Assembly: GCF_001907295.1 (NCBI RefSeq) | Contig: NZ_MQVR01000008.1 | Span: forward strand, 1 to 48,817 | Direction: 5' to 3' | Length of the DNA stretch: 48,817 nt | Source: Bowdeniella nasicola | GTDB taxonomy: Bacteria; Actinomycetota; Actinomycetes; Actinomycetales; Actinomycetaceae | Part shown: in pieces, positions 19,102-26,778 of the stretch | Layout of the letters: each line of letters starts with the position of its first letter | Numbering within the stretch: the stretch's first letter is position 1 | Made by a program: the position numbers and the translations under genes | Notes under the pieces: generated by a model | Told to the model about the DNA's origin: nothing | Seen by the model: only the letters and a program-made list of their open reading frames with translations | The model's database searches: none

Positions 19102-19593
19102 ATGATGACGGCGACGAAAGCACCCGAAGAACTCCAGCTAGCCGATACCTTGATTGGCGCTCCCTACGGCCCTGCCGAAGACGATCTGACGACCCTCGTT
19201 CGGGTCGCCGTCTATCGCACCGCCCGGCGCCTTCGCTCCGAGGCCCAGGCCGCTGCCGATATCACCCAATCGCAGTTCTGCGTCCTCGCCTCCCTCGACC
19301 GCTACGGCGCACTCACACCCGGTGAGCTCGCCGAACAGGAGCGTGTCCAACCACCTTCCATGACCCGCACGGTCGCCGCCCTCGATGAACTTGGCTTCGT
19401 CGAGCGCGGGCCGCATCCGTCGGATCGTCGTCAGGTTCTCGTTCATCTCACGCCCGACGGGCGCGAGGTGCTTACGATGGTGCGCCGCCGCCGCACCGCA
19501 TGGCTCACCGAGGCCCTATCCGAACTTGACCCTGAGCAGCGCAAGGCCGTGCGCGAGACGGCCGAACTGCTGCTGACGATGGTGGAGCGATGA
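19102..19593 (+). CDS. MarR family transcriptional regulator
   Basis: A 163-residue winged-helix repressor. The MarR core spans about 30-140: QSQFCVLASLDRYGALTPGELAEQERVQPPSMTRTVAALDELG is the helix-turn-helix, followed by the wing RGPHPSDRRQVLVHLT, with the DRR signature. MarR dimers bind palindromes near their own promoter and respond to phenolic or other small ligands. The ATG overlaps the downstream MFS gene (ATGA), so it most likely controls that exporter. GAGG just before tandem ATG codons makes 19102 or 19105 the start. Confidence 0.9.
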   Translation: MMTATKAPEELQLADTLIGAPYGPAEDDLTTLVRVAVYRTARRLRSEAQAAADITQSQFCVLASLDRYGALTPGELAEQERVQPPSMTRTVAALDELGFVERGPHPSDRRQVLVHLTPDGREVLTMVRRRRTAWLTEALSELDPEQRKAVRETAELLLTMVER

Positions 19594-20948
19594 AGAAGAT
19601 TTTCCATTCCTTATCTTTTGTTAATTACCGGATCTGGTTCTTTGGCGCCCTCGTGGCGAACATCGGCACGTGGATGCAGCGCATCGCCCAGGACTGGCTC
19701 GTGCTGCGCATCCTTACCGACAACTCCGGCTTCGCCGTCGGCGTGACGACCGCTCTCCAGTTCGCGCCGCTGCTCGTGCTCACCCCGGTCGCGGGCGTCC
19801 TTGCCGACCGTGTCAACCGCCGCAAACTCCTCATGTGGACGCAGGCCGGCATGGGCCTGACCGCCCTCATCCAGGCGATTCTCGTGCTGTCCGGGCACGC
19901 CCAGCTTTGGCACATCTACGTCCTGGCCCTGGCGCTCGGCGCGATCGCCGCGATCGACGCGCCCGCCCGCCAGATCTTCGTCGGCGAAATGGTGCCCTCC
20001 GCCTCGCTGCCGAATGCCGTTGCACTAAACTCGATGTCGTTTAACGCCGCGCGCCTCGTCGGCCCGGGCGTCTCCGGCATCCTCATCGCGGCCGTCGGCA
20101 CCGGCTGGGTCTTCCTCATTAACGCGATCTCCTTTGGCGCGACGATCATCGCGCTCGGGATGATGAAGATCAGCGAGCTGCGCGAACTGCCGCGCGCCCC
20201 GCGAAGCAAGGGGCAGGTCCGCGACGGCCTGCGCTACGTGCGCCGCCGCACCGACATCCTCGTCATCATGATCGTCGCGGGCGTCGTGTCTGCGCTCGGG
20301 CTCAACTTCCAGCTCACGAGCGCCGTCATGGCGACCCAGGTCTTCGACCAGAAGGCGACCGGCTACGGCGTCATCGGCTCGATCATGGCGATCGGCTCGG
20401 TCGCCGGTGCGCTTATGGCCGCCCGCCGCCCCCAGCCGCGCGTGCGCCTCGTCATCATGTCCGCGTTCGTCTTCGGTATCGCCGCGGGCATCAACGCCCT
20501 CGCGCCGACGTGGGAACTGTACCTCCTGACCTCCATCGCGGTCGGTTTCTGCTCGCTCACGATGATCACCTCGGCGAACACCGCGATCCAGATGTCGACC
20601 GAGCCCTCGATGCGCGGCCGCGTCATGTCTCTGTACACGCTCGTCTTCCTCGGCACGACCCCGATCGGCGCGCCGTTCGTCGGCTGGGTCGCCGAGACAA
20701 TCTCGCCGCGCTGGTCCGTCGGCATCGGTGCCCTCGCCTCGATCCTCGTCGCCGTCGGCGCAGGCATCTGGGCGAAGCAGCACTGGCGCGTGGAGGTCCA
20801 CTACCAGTGGCACCGCCCCTACGTGGACATCGACGGCCCCGGCGAGCGGGCCGCCCGTCGCGAGGAAAACCTCGTCCCGCACACCGAAGAAATCCAGCAG
20901 GATCCCGTCCTGAACGCCGAATGCGTCAAGGGCGAGCAGCGCGTCTAG
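19590..20948 (+). CDS. MFS transporter (Enterobactin-exporter EntS-like/DHA3 type)
   Basis: A 452-residue polytopic protein of the MFS_3/DHA3 type. It starts with FHSLSFVNYRIWFFGALVANIGTWMQRIAQDWLVL, a typical DHA3 N terminus, and has LADRVNRRK in loop 2-3 and GRVMSLYTLVFLGTTPIGAP in helix 10. Such proteins export drugs, macrolides or siderophores. The gene is translationally coupled to the MarR regulator, which suggests inducible efflux. Its stop overlaps the serC stop by 4 bp. Confidence 0.88.
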   Translation: MKKIFHSLSFVNYRIWFFGALVANIGTWMQRIAQDWLVLRILTDNSGFAVGVTTALQFAPLLVLTPVAGVLADRVNRRKLLMWTQAGMGLTALIQAILVLSGHAQLWHIYVLALALGAIAAIDAPARQIFVGEMVPSASLPNAVALNSMSFNAARLVGPGVSGILIAAVGTGWVFLINAISFGATIIALGMMKISELRELPRAPRSKGQVRDGLRYVRRRTDILVIMIVAGVVSALGLNFQLTSAVMATQVFDQKATGYGVIGSIMAIGSVAGALMAARRPQPRVRLVIMSAFVFGIAAGINALAPTWELYLLTSIAVGFCSLTMITSANTAIQMSTEPSMRGRVMSLYTLVFLGTTPIGAPFVGWVAETISPRWSVGIGALASILVAVGAGIWAKQHWRVEVHYQWHRPYVDIDGPGERAARREENLVPHTEEIQQDPVLNAECVKGEQRV

Positions 20949-22054
20949 CGCGCAAGCGCCCAGTCAAGCCATTCGATGAGGGCGGCAACGTCCGCGGCGT
21001 CGACCGACGGATAGCAACCGATCCGGATCTGGTTGCGGCCGAGCGAGCGGTAGGGCGCGATATCGACGATTCCCGCCCGCGCCGCGAGCTCGGCACGCAC
21101 CTCGTCGGCATCGACCTCAAAAAGATCGATCGTCGCGACGACGGGGGAGCGGTGCCGCGGCTCCGCAACAAACGGCGCCGCGCGGTCGTGACCTTCGGCC
21201 CATATATATAAGGACTCCGACAGCCCCCGGCAGTGCGCCTCCGCAGCGGCGAGCCCGCCGCGCTCGATCAGGTAGTCGAGCTGGCCCGCGAGCAGCGCGA
21301 GCGTCGCGATCGCGGGCGTGTTGTAGGTCTGGTCCTTGCGCGAGTTGTTGAGCGCGGTGGCGAGGTTCAGCATCGGCGGCACCCAGCGCTCGCGCGTGAC
21401 GCGCTCGATGCGCTCGATCGCTGCGGGGGACAGCGCCGCGAACCACAGGCCGCCATCGGAGCCGAGCGCCTTTTGTGCGGAGAAGTAATAGACGTCGATT
21501 CCCGCAAGGTCGACGGAGACCGCGCCCGCGATCGACGTGGCATCGACGACGACGAGTTGATCGGCGTCGTGCTCGCCCACGGGGTCGAGCGGCGAGAGCA
21601 TGCCCGTCGAGGTCTCGTTGTGGGCGAAGGCGAGGGTATCGGCGTCGTCCGCGCCGTTGACGCCGACCCACTGGCCAGGCTCGGCCCGATGGATGATCGA
21701 CTCTCCGAGGTGCGGCGCGGCATCGGTGAGCGCGGCGAACTTGCCGCCGAACTCGCCGCACACCGCGTGGGCCGCGCGCTCGCGCACGAGCGAGAACGTC
21801 AGCGCCTCCCACATGAGCGAGGCACCCCCGTTGCCGAGCGCGATCTCGTAGCCCTCGGGCACCTTCAGGAGCTCGGCGAGTTGTGTGCGCACCTGGCCCA
21901 CCAGCTCGATCACGGGCCGGGCGCGATGCGAGGTCCCGAGCGGCGCATGCGCCAATGCGGAAATTTGTTCGGGCCGAATGCGTGTCGGTCCGCTGCCGAA
22001 TCGGCCGTCTTGAGGCAAGATTGAGGGCACAGGGACAAACGCGGCATCATCCAT
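20945..22054 (-). CDS. serC: Phosphoserine aminotransferase
   Basis: A 369-residue PLP enzyme that converts 3-phosphohydroxypyruvate and glutamate to phosphoserine in serine biosynthesis. The PLP Lys is Lys195 in YYFSAQKALGS, with the cofactor Asp in VVDATSIAG. The N terminus (LPQDGRFGSGPTRIRPEQ) and overall sequence match the actinobacterial SerC type. The start at 22054 has no clear RBS. It is divergent from the dtxR-type gene over 50 bp. In mycobacteria serC also lies near the cspB/DUF3027 block. Confidence 0.92.
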   Translation of the reverse strand: MDDAAFVPVPSILPQDGRFGSGPTRIRPEQISALAHAPLGTSHRARPVIELVGQVRTQLAELLKVPEGYEIALGNGGASLMWEALTFSLVRERAAHAVCGEFGGKFAALTDAAPHLGESIIHRAEPGQWVGVNGADDADTLAFAHNETSTGMLSPLDPVGEHDADQLVVVDATSIAGAVSVDLAGIDVYYFSAQKALGSDGGLWFAALSPAAIERIERVTRERWVPPMLNLATALNNSRKDQTYNTPAIATLALLAGQLDYLIERGGLAAAEAHCRGLSESLYIWAEGHDRAAPFVAEPRHRSPVVATIDLFEVDADEVRAELAARAGIVDIAPYRSLGRNQIRIGCYPSVDAADVAALIEWLDWALAR

Positions 22055-22104
22055 GTTATGACCATGACACGATTTGTCTCGCCGCGGGACGGAAGGACCA
22101 CTTC

Positions 22105-22785
22105 GTGAAAGACCTCATCGATACCACCGAGATGTACCTGAAGACGGTCTACGAGCTCCTAGAAGAAGGAGTTCCGCCCCTGCGCGCCCGCATCGCCGAG
22201 CGTCTCGGCCATTCCGGACCGACCGTTTCCCAGACGGTGGCGCGCATGGAGCGCGACGGCCTGCTCGAGGTCGACGACGAGCGCATCATCCGGCTATCCG
22301 ACGAGGGCTACACCAAGGCCAGCGACGTCATGCGCAAGCACCGCCTGGCCGAACGCCTCCTCATCGACGTCATCGGGCTCGAATGGGAATTCGCGCACGA
22401 CGAGGCGTGTCGGTGGGAGCACGTGATGAGTGACCGCGTCGAATCGAAGCTCCTTGACGTCCTGAGCGCGAACGACGTCGACCCCTACGGCAACCCCATC
22501 CCCGAAGTCGGCGCCCCGCCCGCGATCGCGGGGGACCAAGGTCTCATCCCATTGCTTGAAGTTTCGGGCGAAACGGAGCGGAAAGCGACCGTTGTACGCA
22601 TCGGTGAACCCCTCCAGGTTGATATCGATCTTTTGACGCGCTTTACCGAAGCCGGGGTCCTCCCAGGTGCTGACATTACGGTCAGTGAGCAGGACGGTTA
22701 CCACGTAGTGGGTGCCACACGATCGGATGTATTTCTGGAGGTTCCCGATAATATCTCCCGGCACATCTTCATCAAGTTCGCCTGA
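22105..22785 (+). CDS. ideR: DtxR/IdeR iron-dependent repressor
   Basis: A 226-residue metal-dependent repressor. The N-terminal helix-turn-helix contains LRARIAERLGHSGPTVSQTV. The metal ligands fall at exactly the IdeR/DtxR numbers: site 1 His79, Glu83, His98; site 2 Met10, Cys102, Glu105, His106. A dimerisation domain follows to about 140 and a C-terminal SH3-like FeoA domain from about 150 to 226. This makes it an Fe(II) sensor rather than a manganese MntR, in which the Cys is replaced. The start is GTG at 22105, with GGAAGGA upstream; a longer frame to 21883 runs through serC. A near-consensus iron box lies at 47520 in this window. Confidence 0.92.
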   Translation: MKDLIDTTEMYLKTVYELLEEGVPPLRARIAERLGHSGPTVSQTVARMERDGLLEVDDERIIRLSDEGYTKASDVMRKHRLAERLLIDVIGLEWEFAHDEACRWEHVMSDRVESKLLDVLSANDVDPYGNPIPEVGAPPAIAGDQGLIPLLEVSGETERKATVVRIGEPLQVDIDLLTRFTEAGVLPGADITVSEQDGYHVVGATRSDVFLEVPDNISRHIFIKFA

Positions 22786-22915
22786 CCCTTGTTGATGGTC
22801 TACAAAATTCATCCCTGGGTATGACCCCATACGTGTCGACATGCGTAACCGAAACGTGACATTAGGGGTTGACGGCATTAGTCTCGACACCAGCTTGTGA
22901 AACCCTCCTTTGCAA

Positions 22916-23087
22916 GTTCACCGGCGGCGCCTAATCTCGCCACCGCTCGGTGTCTCGGACCTAACATGTGGCGAGGACGGGGGAACCATCTCCGGTTCCT
23001 AACTGAATCTCAGGTAGAACCTTGGGGTTAAGTGTGCAAACACCGGGCACTCCGCCCGCACCCGACAGCTCACCCCGTAGGCATGGA
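22916..23087 (+). promoter_or_regulatory. c-di-AMP riboswitch (ydaO-yuaA class)
   Basis: The leader of the NlpC/P60 gene carries conserved ydaO/yuaA blocks: GGGGGAACC near 22979, CTTGGGGTTAAG near 23021, CACTCCGCCCG near 23048 and the 3' hallmark CCCGACAGCTCACCCCGTAGGCAT near 23061 (given here in two parts: CCCGACAGCTCA and CCCCGTAGGCAT). This class binds c-di-AMP and usually shuts off cell-wall hydrolase and osmolyte genes when c-di-AMP is high. Exact ends are estimates. A TTGACG at 22869-22874 may be part of the promoter. The gap 22786-22915 holds nothing else I can name. Confidence 0.88.
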
Positions 23088-23095
23088 GACAATAC

Positions 23096-23905
23096 GTGAC
23101 CGTTACTTCGAACAAGGCCCGTTACGGGGCTAAGCGCACCGTCTTCAGCCAAGTTAAAGATCTCACCGGTGCCATGACCTCCGGCAACCCCCGCAAGAGC
23201 GCTGTGATTGCCGCTTCCTCCGGTCTCGCCCTCACCATGGTCTCCACGGCCGCTGGTGCTGCCACGGCCCCGACCCCGCAGCTCGCCGCACAGGCGAAGG
23301 TCGACACCACCCACATCTCTCAGCAGGCAAAGAGCGCGCTGTCCGCGCCCGTGACCGTCCAGGTGGCCAAGGACGCCGAGTGGAACTCGGGCGCCACCGT
23401 TTCGGTCGACGCGAAGAAGGCCCCCAAGCCCGTCGTGCGCCCCGCCGCCCCCGCGGCCTCCGAGCGTGACAACAACCGCGCCACCCGCTCTACGACCCGC
23501 ACCGCTCCGGCGGCCGCTGCTAAGAAGGAAACCGCTGAGGCCCCCGTCCAGTCGGCTCCCGCCAGCGGCATCGGCGCGCAGGTCGTCGCCATCGCTCTCC
23601 GCTACGTCGGCACCCCGTACGTGCACGGCGGCAGCGCCCCCGGCGCCTTCGACTGCTCCGGCTTCACCTCCTACGTGTACGCGCAGGTTGGCATCAAGCT
23701 GCCCCGCTCCTCGAGCGCACAGCGCCACGCTGGCCGCGTCGTCTCGGCTTCCGAGGCTCGCCCCGGCGACCTCGTCTGGTGGCCCGGCCACGTCGGCATC
23801 TACCTCGGCAACGGCCAGCACATCGCCGCCCGCAACCCGGGCACCCCGCTGAAGGTCAGCCCGATCTACCGTGGTGGCGCGACCTTCATCCGCGTTACCG
23901 GCTAA
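23096..23905 (+). CDS. Secreted NlpC/P60 (C40) peptidoglycan endopeptidase
   Basis: A 269-residue exported cell-wall hydrolase. A long signal peptide runs to about residue 57 with a hydrophobic core SAVIAASSGLALTMVST and AAGAATA at the cleavage region. An Ala/Pro-rich linker (about 105-158) follows, then the NlpC/P60 domain with the catalytic triad Cys187 (GAFDCSGF), His232 (GHVGIY) and His242 (GQHIAA). It should cut D-Glu-to-diamino acid bonds in stem peptides, as RipA-type enzymes do. No LysM or other cell-wall binding repeat is seen. The c-di-AMP riboswitch directly upstream implies control by that messenger. Confidence 0.92.
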   Translation: MTVTSNKARYGAKRTVFSQVKDLTGAMTSGNPRKSAVIAASSGLALTMVSTAAGAATAPTPQLAAQAKVDTTHISQQAKSALSAPVTVQVAKDAEWNSGATVSVDAKKAPKPVVRPAAPAASERDNNRATRSTTRTAPAAAAKKETAEAPVQSAPASGIGAQVVAIALRYVGTPYVHGGSAPGAFDCSGFTSYVYAQVGIKLPRSSSAQRHAGRVVSASEARPGDLVWWPGHVGIYLGNGQHIAARNPGTPLKVSPIYRGGATFIRVTG

Positions 23906-23997
23906 GACCTCCCTCGAGTGTGCGATGGGTCCCGTGAAGTCCGATCCGGGATCCATCGCGGCCTATCCAGCAGCGTGATGCTGCGCCCCTAAAAAGT

Positions 23998-24031
23998 AAA
24001 ACGGCTCCGCTTCGGCGGGGCCGTTTTCTTC
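23998..24031 (+). terminator. Rho-independent terminator after the NlpC/P60 gene
   Basis: Stem AAACGGCTCCGC / GCGGGGCCGTTT with a TTCG loop, followed by TCTTCTT. Confidence 0.85.
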
Positions 24032-24094
24032 TTGCCCAAAAATGTGTCGAGGGCCATGCGCTGAAAGCAAAAACGGGGCAAAATAGAAAGGGAA

Positions 24095-24114
24095 GCCACT
24101 CGCTGCGGAGTGGC
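24095..24114 (+). repeat. Inverted repeat in the universal stress protein leader
   Basis: GCCACTC and GAGTGGC form a perfect 7-bp inverted repeat with a 6-nt spacer, 24 bp before the ATG. It could be a dimeric operator or a small mRNA hairpin. No known regulator matches. Confidence 0.4.
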
Positions 24115-24137
24115 GAGTACATAAGGAAGGTCACGCC

Positions 24138-25067
24138 ATGACTCACGAACCAGTGGTGCTAGTTGGGGTAGACGGTTCACCCGCTGCTCTCGGCGCCGTC
24201 GATTGGGCAGTGGCGCACGCGAAGCGTCTCGGGTGGCGACTGCACATCGTCTGCGCTTACGCGCTGCCCTCATTCCCGGCCACCTCGATCGACGGCGGCT
24301 ATGCGGCACTCGATGACACCCAGATCCATAACGGCGCCCAGCAGGTGCTGCACGAGGCCGTGCAGCGCGCGGGCGACGGGCTCGAGGTCACCTCGGCCCT
24401 AGAAAACGGCGACCCCACCGCCGTCCTCGTCGAACTGTCCAAGCAGGCCGGCCTCGTCGTCATCGGATCCCACAAGGGCTCCGGTTTCACCGATCGACTC
24501 CTCGGCGCCGTCTCCTCGGCGCTGCCCGCCCACTCGCACTGCCCGACGATCGTCGTCCCGCTGCGCGAGGAGGGCAAGGAGCCACTCATCCCGATCCGTC
24601 GCATCGTCGTCGGTGTCGACGGCTCCGAATCCGCGAAGGGTGCGCTGCACCAAGCCGTGCGCGAAGCGTCCCTGTGGGAAGCGGAGATCACCGCGATCGC
24701 CGCGGTCGCCATCGCTTCGGCGGCCGGCACCCTCGCCTGGATGCCCGCCACCGTCGACCGCGACCGGATCCTCGCCGACGTGCGCGAAGGCCTCGACGTC
24801 GCGATCGAAGGCGCGACGGCCGGCTTCCCGGAAGTGCGCGTGCGCCGCCACGCCCTCGATGGCAACGCTGCCGCGTTGCTCGCCGAGTTCTCCACGGCCG
24901 TCGACCTCGTCGTCGTCGGCACCCGCGGACGCGGCGGCTTCGCCGGCCTCATGCTCGGCTCGACCTCCCAGGCGCTGCTGCAGCACTCGGTCTGCCCCGT
25001 CATGGTCGTGCCGTCCAAGTTCGACGCCGAAGAGCGCTCGCCCACCGAACTCTGGCAACACCGCTAA
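24138..25067 (+). CDS. Tandem-domain universal stress protein
   Basis: A 309-residue protein of two UspA domains (about 1-145 and 155-300). Both keep the ATP-binding GxxGx9GSxS-type motif: GSHKGSGFTDRLLG in the first and GTRGRGGFAGLMLGS in the second, after the N-terminal VGVDGSPA and VGVDGSES strands. Such tandem Usp proteins are usual in actinobacteria, for example the dormancy-linked Rv2623, and bind ATP to slow growth under stress. GGAAGG before the ATG is the RBS. A shared terminator separates it from the convergent rocD. Confidence 0.92.
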   Translation: MTHEPVVLVGVDGSPAALGAVDWAVAHAKRLGWRLHIVCAYALPSFPATSIDGGYAALDDTQIHNGAQQVLHEAVQRAGDGLEVTSALENGDPTAVLVELSKQAGLVVIGSHKGSGFTDRLLGAVSSALPAHSHCPTIVVPLREEGKEPLIPIRRIVVGVDGSESAKGALHQAVREASLWEAEITAIAAVAIASAAGTLAWMPATVDRDRILADVREGLDVAIEGATAGFPEVRVRRHALDGNAAALLAEFSTAVDLVVVGTRGRGGFAGLMLGSTSQALLQHSVCPVMVVPSKFDAEERSPTELWQHR

Positions 25068-25080
25068 CGCGGAGAAAAAC

Positions 25081-25124
25081 GCCGCGGTCGGGAGAAGGGG
25101 ATTCCCTCTCCCGCCCGCGGCGCT
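25081..25124. terminator. Bidirectional terminator between usp and rocD
   Basis: A long stem GCCGCGG...CCGCGGC with an inner CGGGAGA/TCTCCCG arm lies between the two convergent genes. Only a modest T run (CTTTGTGT) follows on the plus strand, and on the minus strand GTTTTTCTCC follows, so it can serve both. Confidence 0.75.
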
Positions 25125-25135
25125 TTGTGTCTGAC

Positions 25136-26359
25136 TTAGACGATGCCGATCTCGGCGGCCTGCTCGTTCAGGACCGACTCCAGGATGTCCATCGCGTAGT
25201 TCAGGTCCTCTTCACTGATGGTCAGCGGGGGAGCGAGGCGGATGGTCGAGCCGTGCGTGTCCTTGCACAGCATGCCGCGCTCGGCGAGGCGCTCACACAG
25301 CTGGCGGCCCGTCAGTCCCAGGCGCGGCTCGACATCGATGCCGGCCCATAGGCCGCGATGCCGTACCTCGGCCAGGTGGCCGTCTTCCTGGATCTTGTCG
25401 AGGCGCTCACCGAGGATCTCGCCCAGACGCTTCGCGCGCTCCTGGACCTCACCCTCCTTGAGGATCTTGATGACGGCGCGGCCGACCGCGCATGCCAGCG
25501 GGTTGCCGCCGAACGTCGAGCCGTGCGTGCCCGGCGTCAGGACGGACAGGACATCGCGGCGACCGACAACGGCCGAGACCGGCAGCACACCGCCGCCGAG
25601 GGCCTTGCCGAGCGTCGTGAGGTCCGCGCGGATGCCGTACAGATCCTGAGCGAGGGTATCGCCCGTGCGGCCGAGGCCGGACTGGATCTCGTCGAGGATC
25701 ATGAGCACGTCGTTCTCCGTGCACAGCTCGCGCAGGTCGGGCAGGAAGTTCTCCGGGGGCATGACGACGCCGGACTCACCCTGGATCGGTTCGAAGAGCG
25801 CCGCGACGGTGTTCTCATCGATCGCTTCCTTGACTGCCTCGATGTCGCCGTAGGGGACGACACGGAAGCCCGGGGTGTAGGGGCCGTAGCCGTTCTTGGC
25901 GTCGGCATCCGTGGAGAAGGACACGATCGTCGTGGTGCGACCGTGGAAGGAGTTCTCGGCCACGACAATGTTGGCCTGCTCTGGAGCGACGCCCTTGACC
26001 TCATAGCCCCACTTACGGGCGGCCTTGATAGCGGACTCCACGGCTTCCGCGCCGGTGTTCATCGGGAGCATCATCTCGGTGCCCGTGAGCTCCGTCAGCT
26101 CCTTCGCGAACGGCAGCATCTGGTCGTGGTCGAAGGCCCGCGAAACCAAGGTGAGCTTGTGCAGCTGGTCGACGACCGCCTGGTTCAGTTCCGGGTTGTT
26201 GTGCCCGAAGTTCAGGGCCGAGTAGCCGGCCAAGCAGTCAAGGTACTTCTTGCCGTCGACGTCCGTCACCCAGCAGTTGTCACCGGAAACGAGGGTGACC
26301 TCGAGGGGACGGTAGTTGGGAGCCAGCACAGCCGTGCGGTCGAGGGTAGATTGCAGCAT
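25136..26359 (-). CDS. rocD: Ornithine--oxo-acid transaminase
   Basis: A 407-residue class III PLP aminotransferase that converts ornithine and 2-oxoglutarate to glutamate semialdehyde and glutamate, linking arginine breakdown to proline. The N terminus PNYRPLEVTLVSGDNCWVTD, the GAEAVESAIKAARKWGY helix and the PLP Lys in TLGKALGGGVLP match RocD rather than ArgD or GabT, where the N-terminal pattern differs. AGGAGG lies 4 nt before the ATG. No other arginine genes are nearby. Confidence 0.9.
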   Translation of the reverse strand: MLQSTLDRTAVLAPNYRPLEVTLVSGDNCWVTDVDGKKYLDCLAGYSALNFGHNNPELNQAVVDQLHKLTLVSRAFDHDQMLPFAKELTELTGTEMMLPMNTGAEAVESAIKAARKWGYEVKGVAPEQANIVVAENSFHGRTTTIVSFSTDADAKNGYGPYTPGFRVVPYGDIEAVKEAIDENTVAALFEPIQGESGVVMPPENFLPDLRELCTENDVLMILDEIQSGLGRTGDTLAQDLYGIRADLTTLGKALGGGVLPVSAVVGRRDVLSVLTPGTHGSTFGGNPLACAVGRAVIKILKEGEVQERAKRLGEILGERLDKIQEDGHLAEVRHRGLWAGIDVEPRLGLTGRQLCERLAERGMLCKDTHGSTIRLAPPLTISEEDLNYAMDILESVLNEQAAEIGIV

Positions 26360-26533
26360 TTAACCTCCTGTTAAGTAAATGTGAAGTGGGACACACCTCC
26401 GCTTCATCATAGCTGCGGATACCAGGAAAGGTAACCCCTGGCAACCGGGTGATTTGTTAGAAAGGTCCGCTGAGCGGCAAAAGCCCAGAAGCTGGTAGTC
26501 TGGCACGGTGCAAGACCTGCAATAGTTTGCCTT

Positions 26534-26606
26534 GCCCTCGTAGCTCAGTGGATAGAGCACCGCTCTCCTAAAGCGGGTGTCGGACGTTCGAATCGTCTCG
26601 GGGGCA
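26534..26606 (+). tRNA. tRNA-Arg (anticodon CCT)
   Basis: A full cloverleaf: acceptor GCCCTCG/CGGGGGC, D arm with TAGCTCAGTGGATAGAGCA, anticodon stem CCGCT/AGCGG with loop CTCCTAA (anticodon CCT, decoding AGG), and T arm GGACG/CGTCT with loop TTCGAAT. The CCA end is not encoded. Confidence 0.95.
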
Positions 26607-26670
26607 CCGGTAGTGGATATTTCACATTCGATTTGCCAGTACCCAAATCTCTGGTGCATAATCGTTCACA

Positions 26671-26719
26671 GATGCCGCGTGACGCCTGCCCCCCTGCGTG
26701 TCGCGCGGCATCCTTCTTT
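26671..26719 (+). terminator. Terminator downstream of tRNA-Arg
   Basis: Stem GATGCCGCG / CGCGGCATC, extended by TGACGC/GCGTGTC pairing, followed by CTTCTTTTTG. Confidence 0.75.
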
Positions 26720-26766
26720 TTGCCCCGGCCTCGGTGTCGCACCCCCAGTTTCAGCCCGCTTTCAAC

Positions 26767-26772
26767 TAGCGT
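26767..26772 (+). promoter_or_regulatory. -10 box (TAGCGT) for the large helicase-like gene
   Basis: TAGCGT ends 6 nt before the ATG at 26779. The intervening GGAAGA is too close to be a normal RBS, so a leaderless mRNA is likely. Confidence 0.55.
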
Positions 26773-26778
26773 GGAAGA

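Noticed and set aside
19071-19325. 84-codon frame starting at GTG 19071 before marR
   Set aside because: It overlaps marR in another frame, its product is Arg-rich without motifs, and the -10 to GTG distance is only 4 nt.
22961-23956. 331-codon minus-strand frame
   Set aside because: It overlaps both the riboswitch and the NlpC/P60 gene; the plus-strand reading is supported by catalytic residues and a signal peptide.
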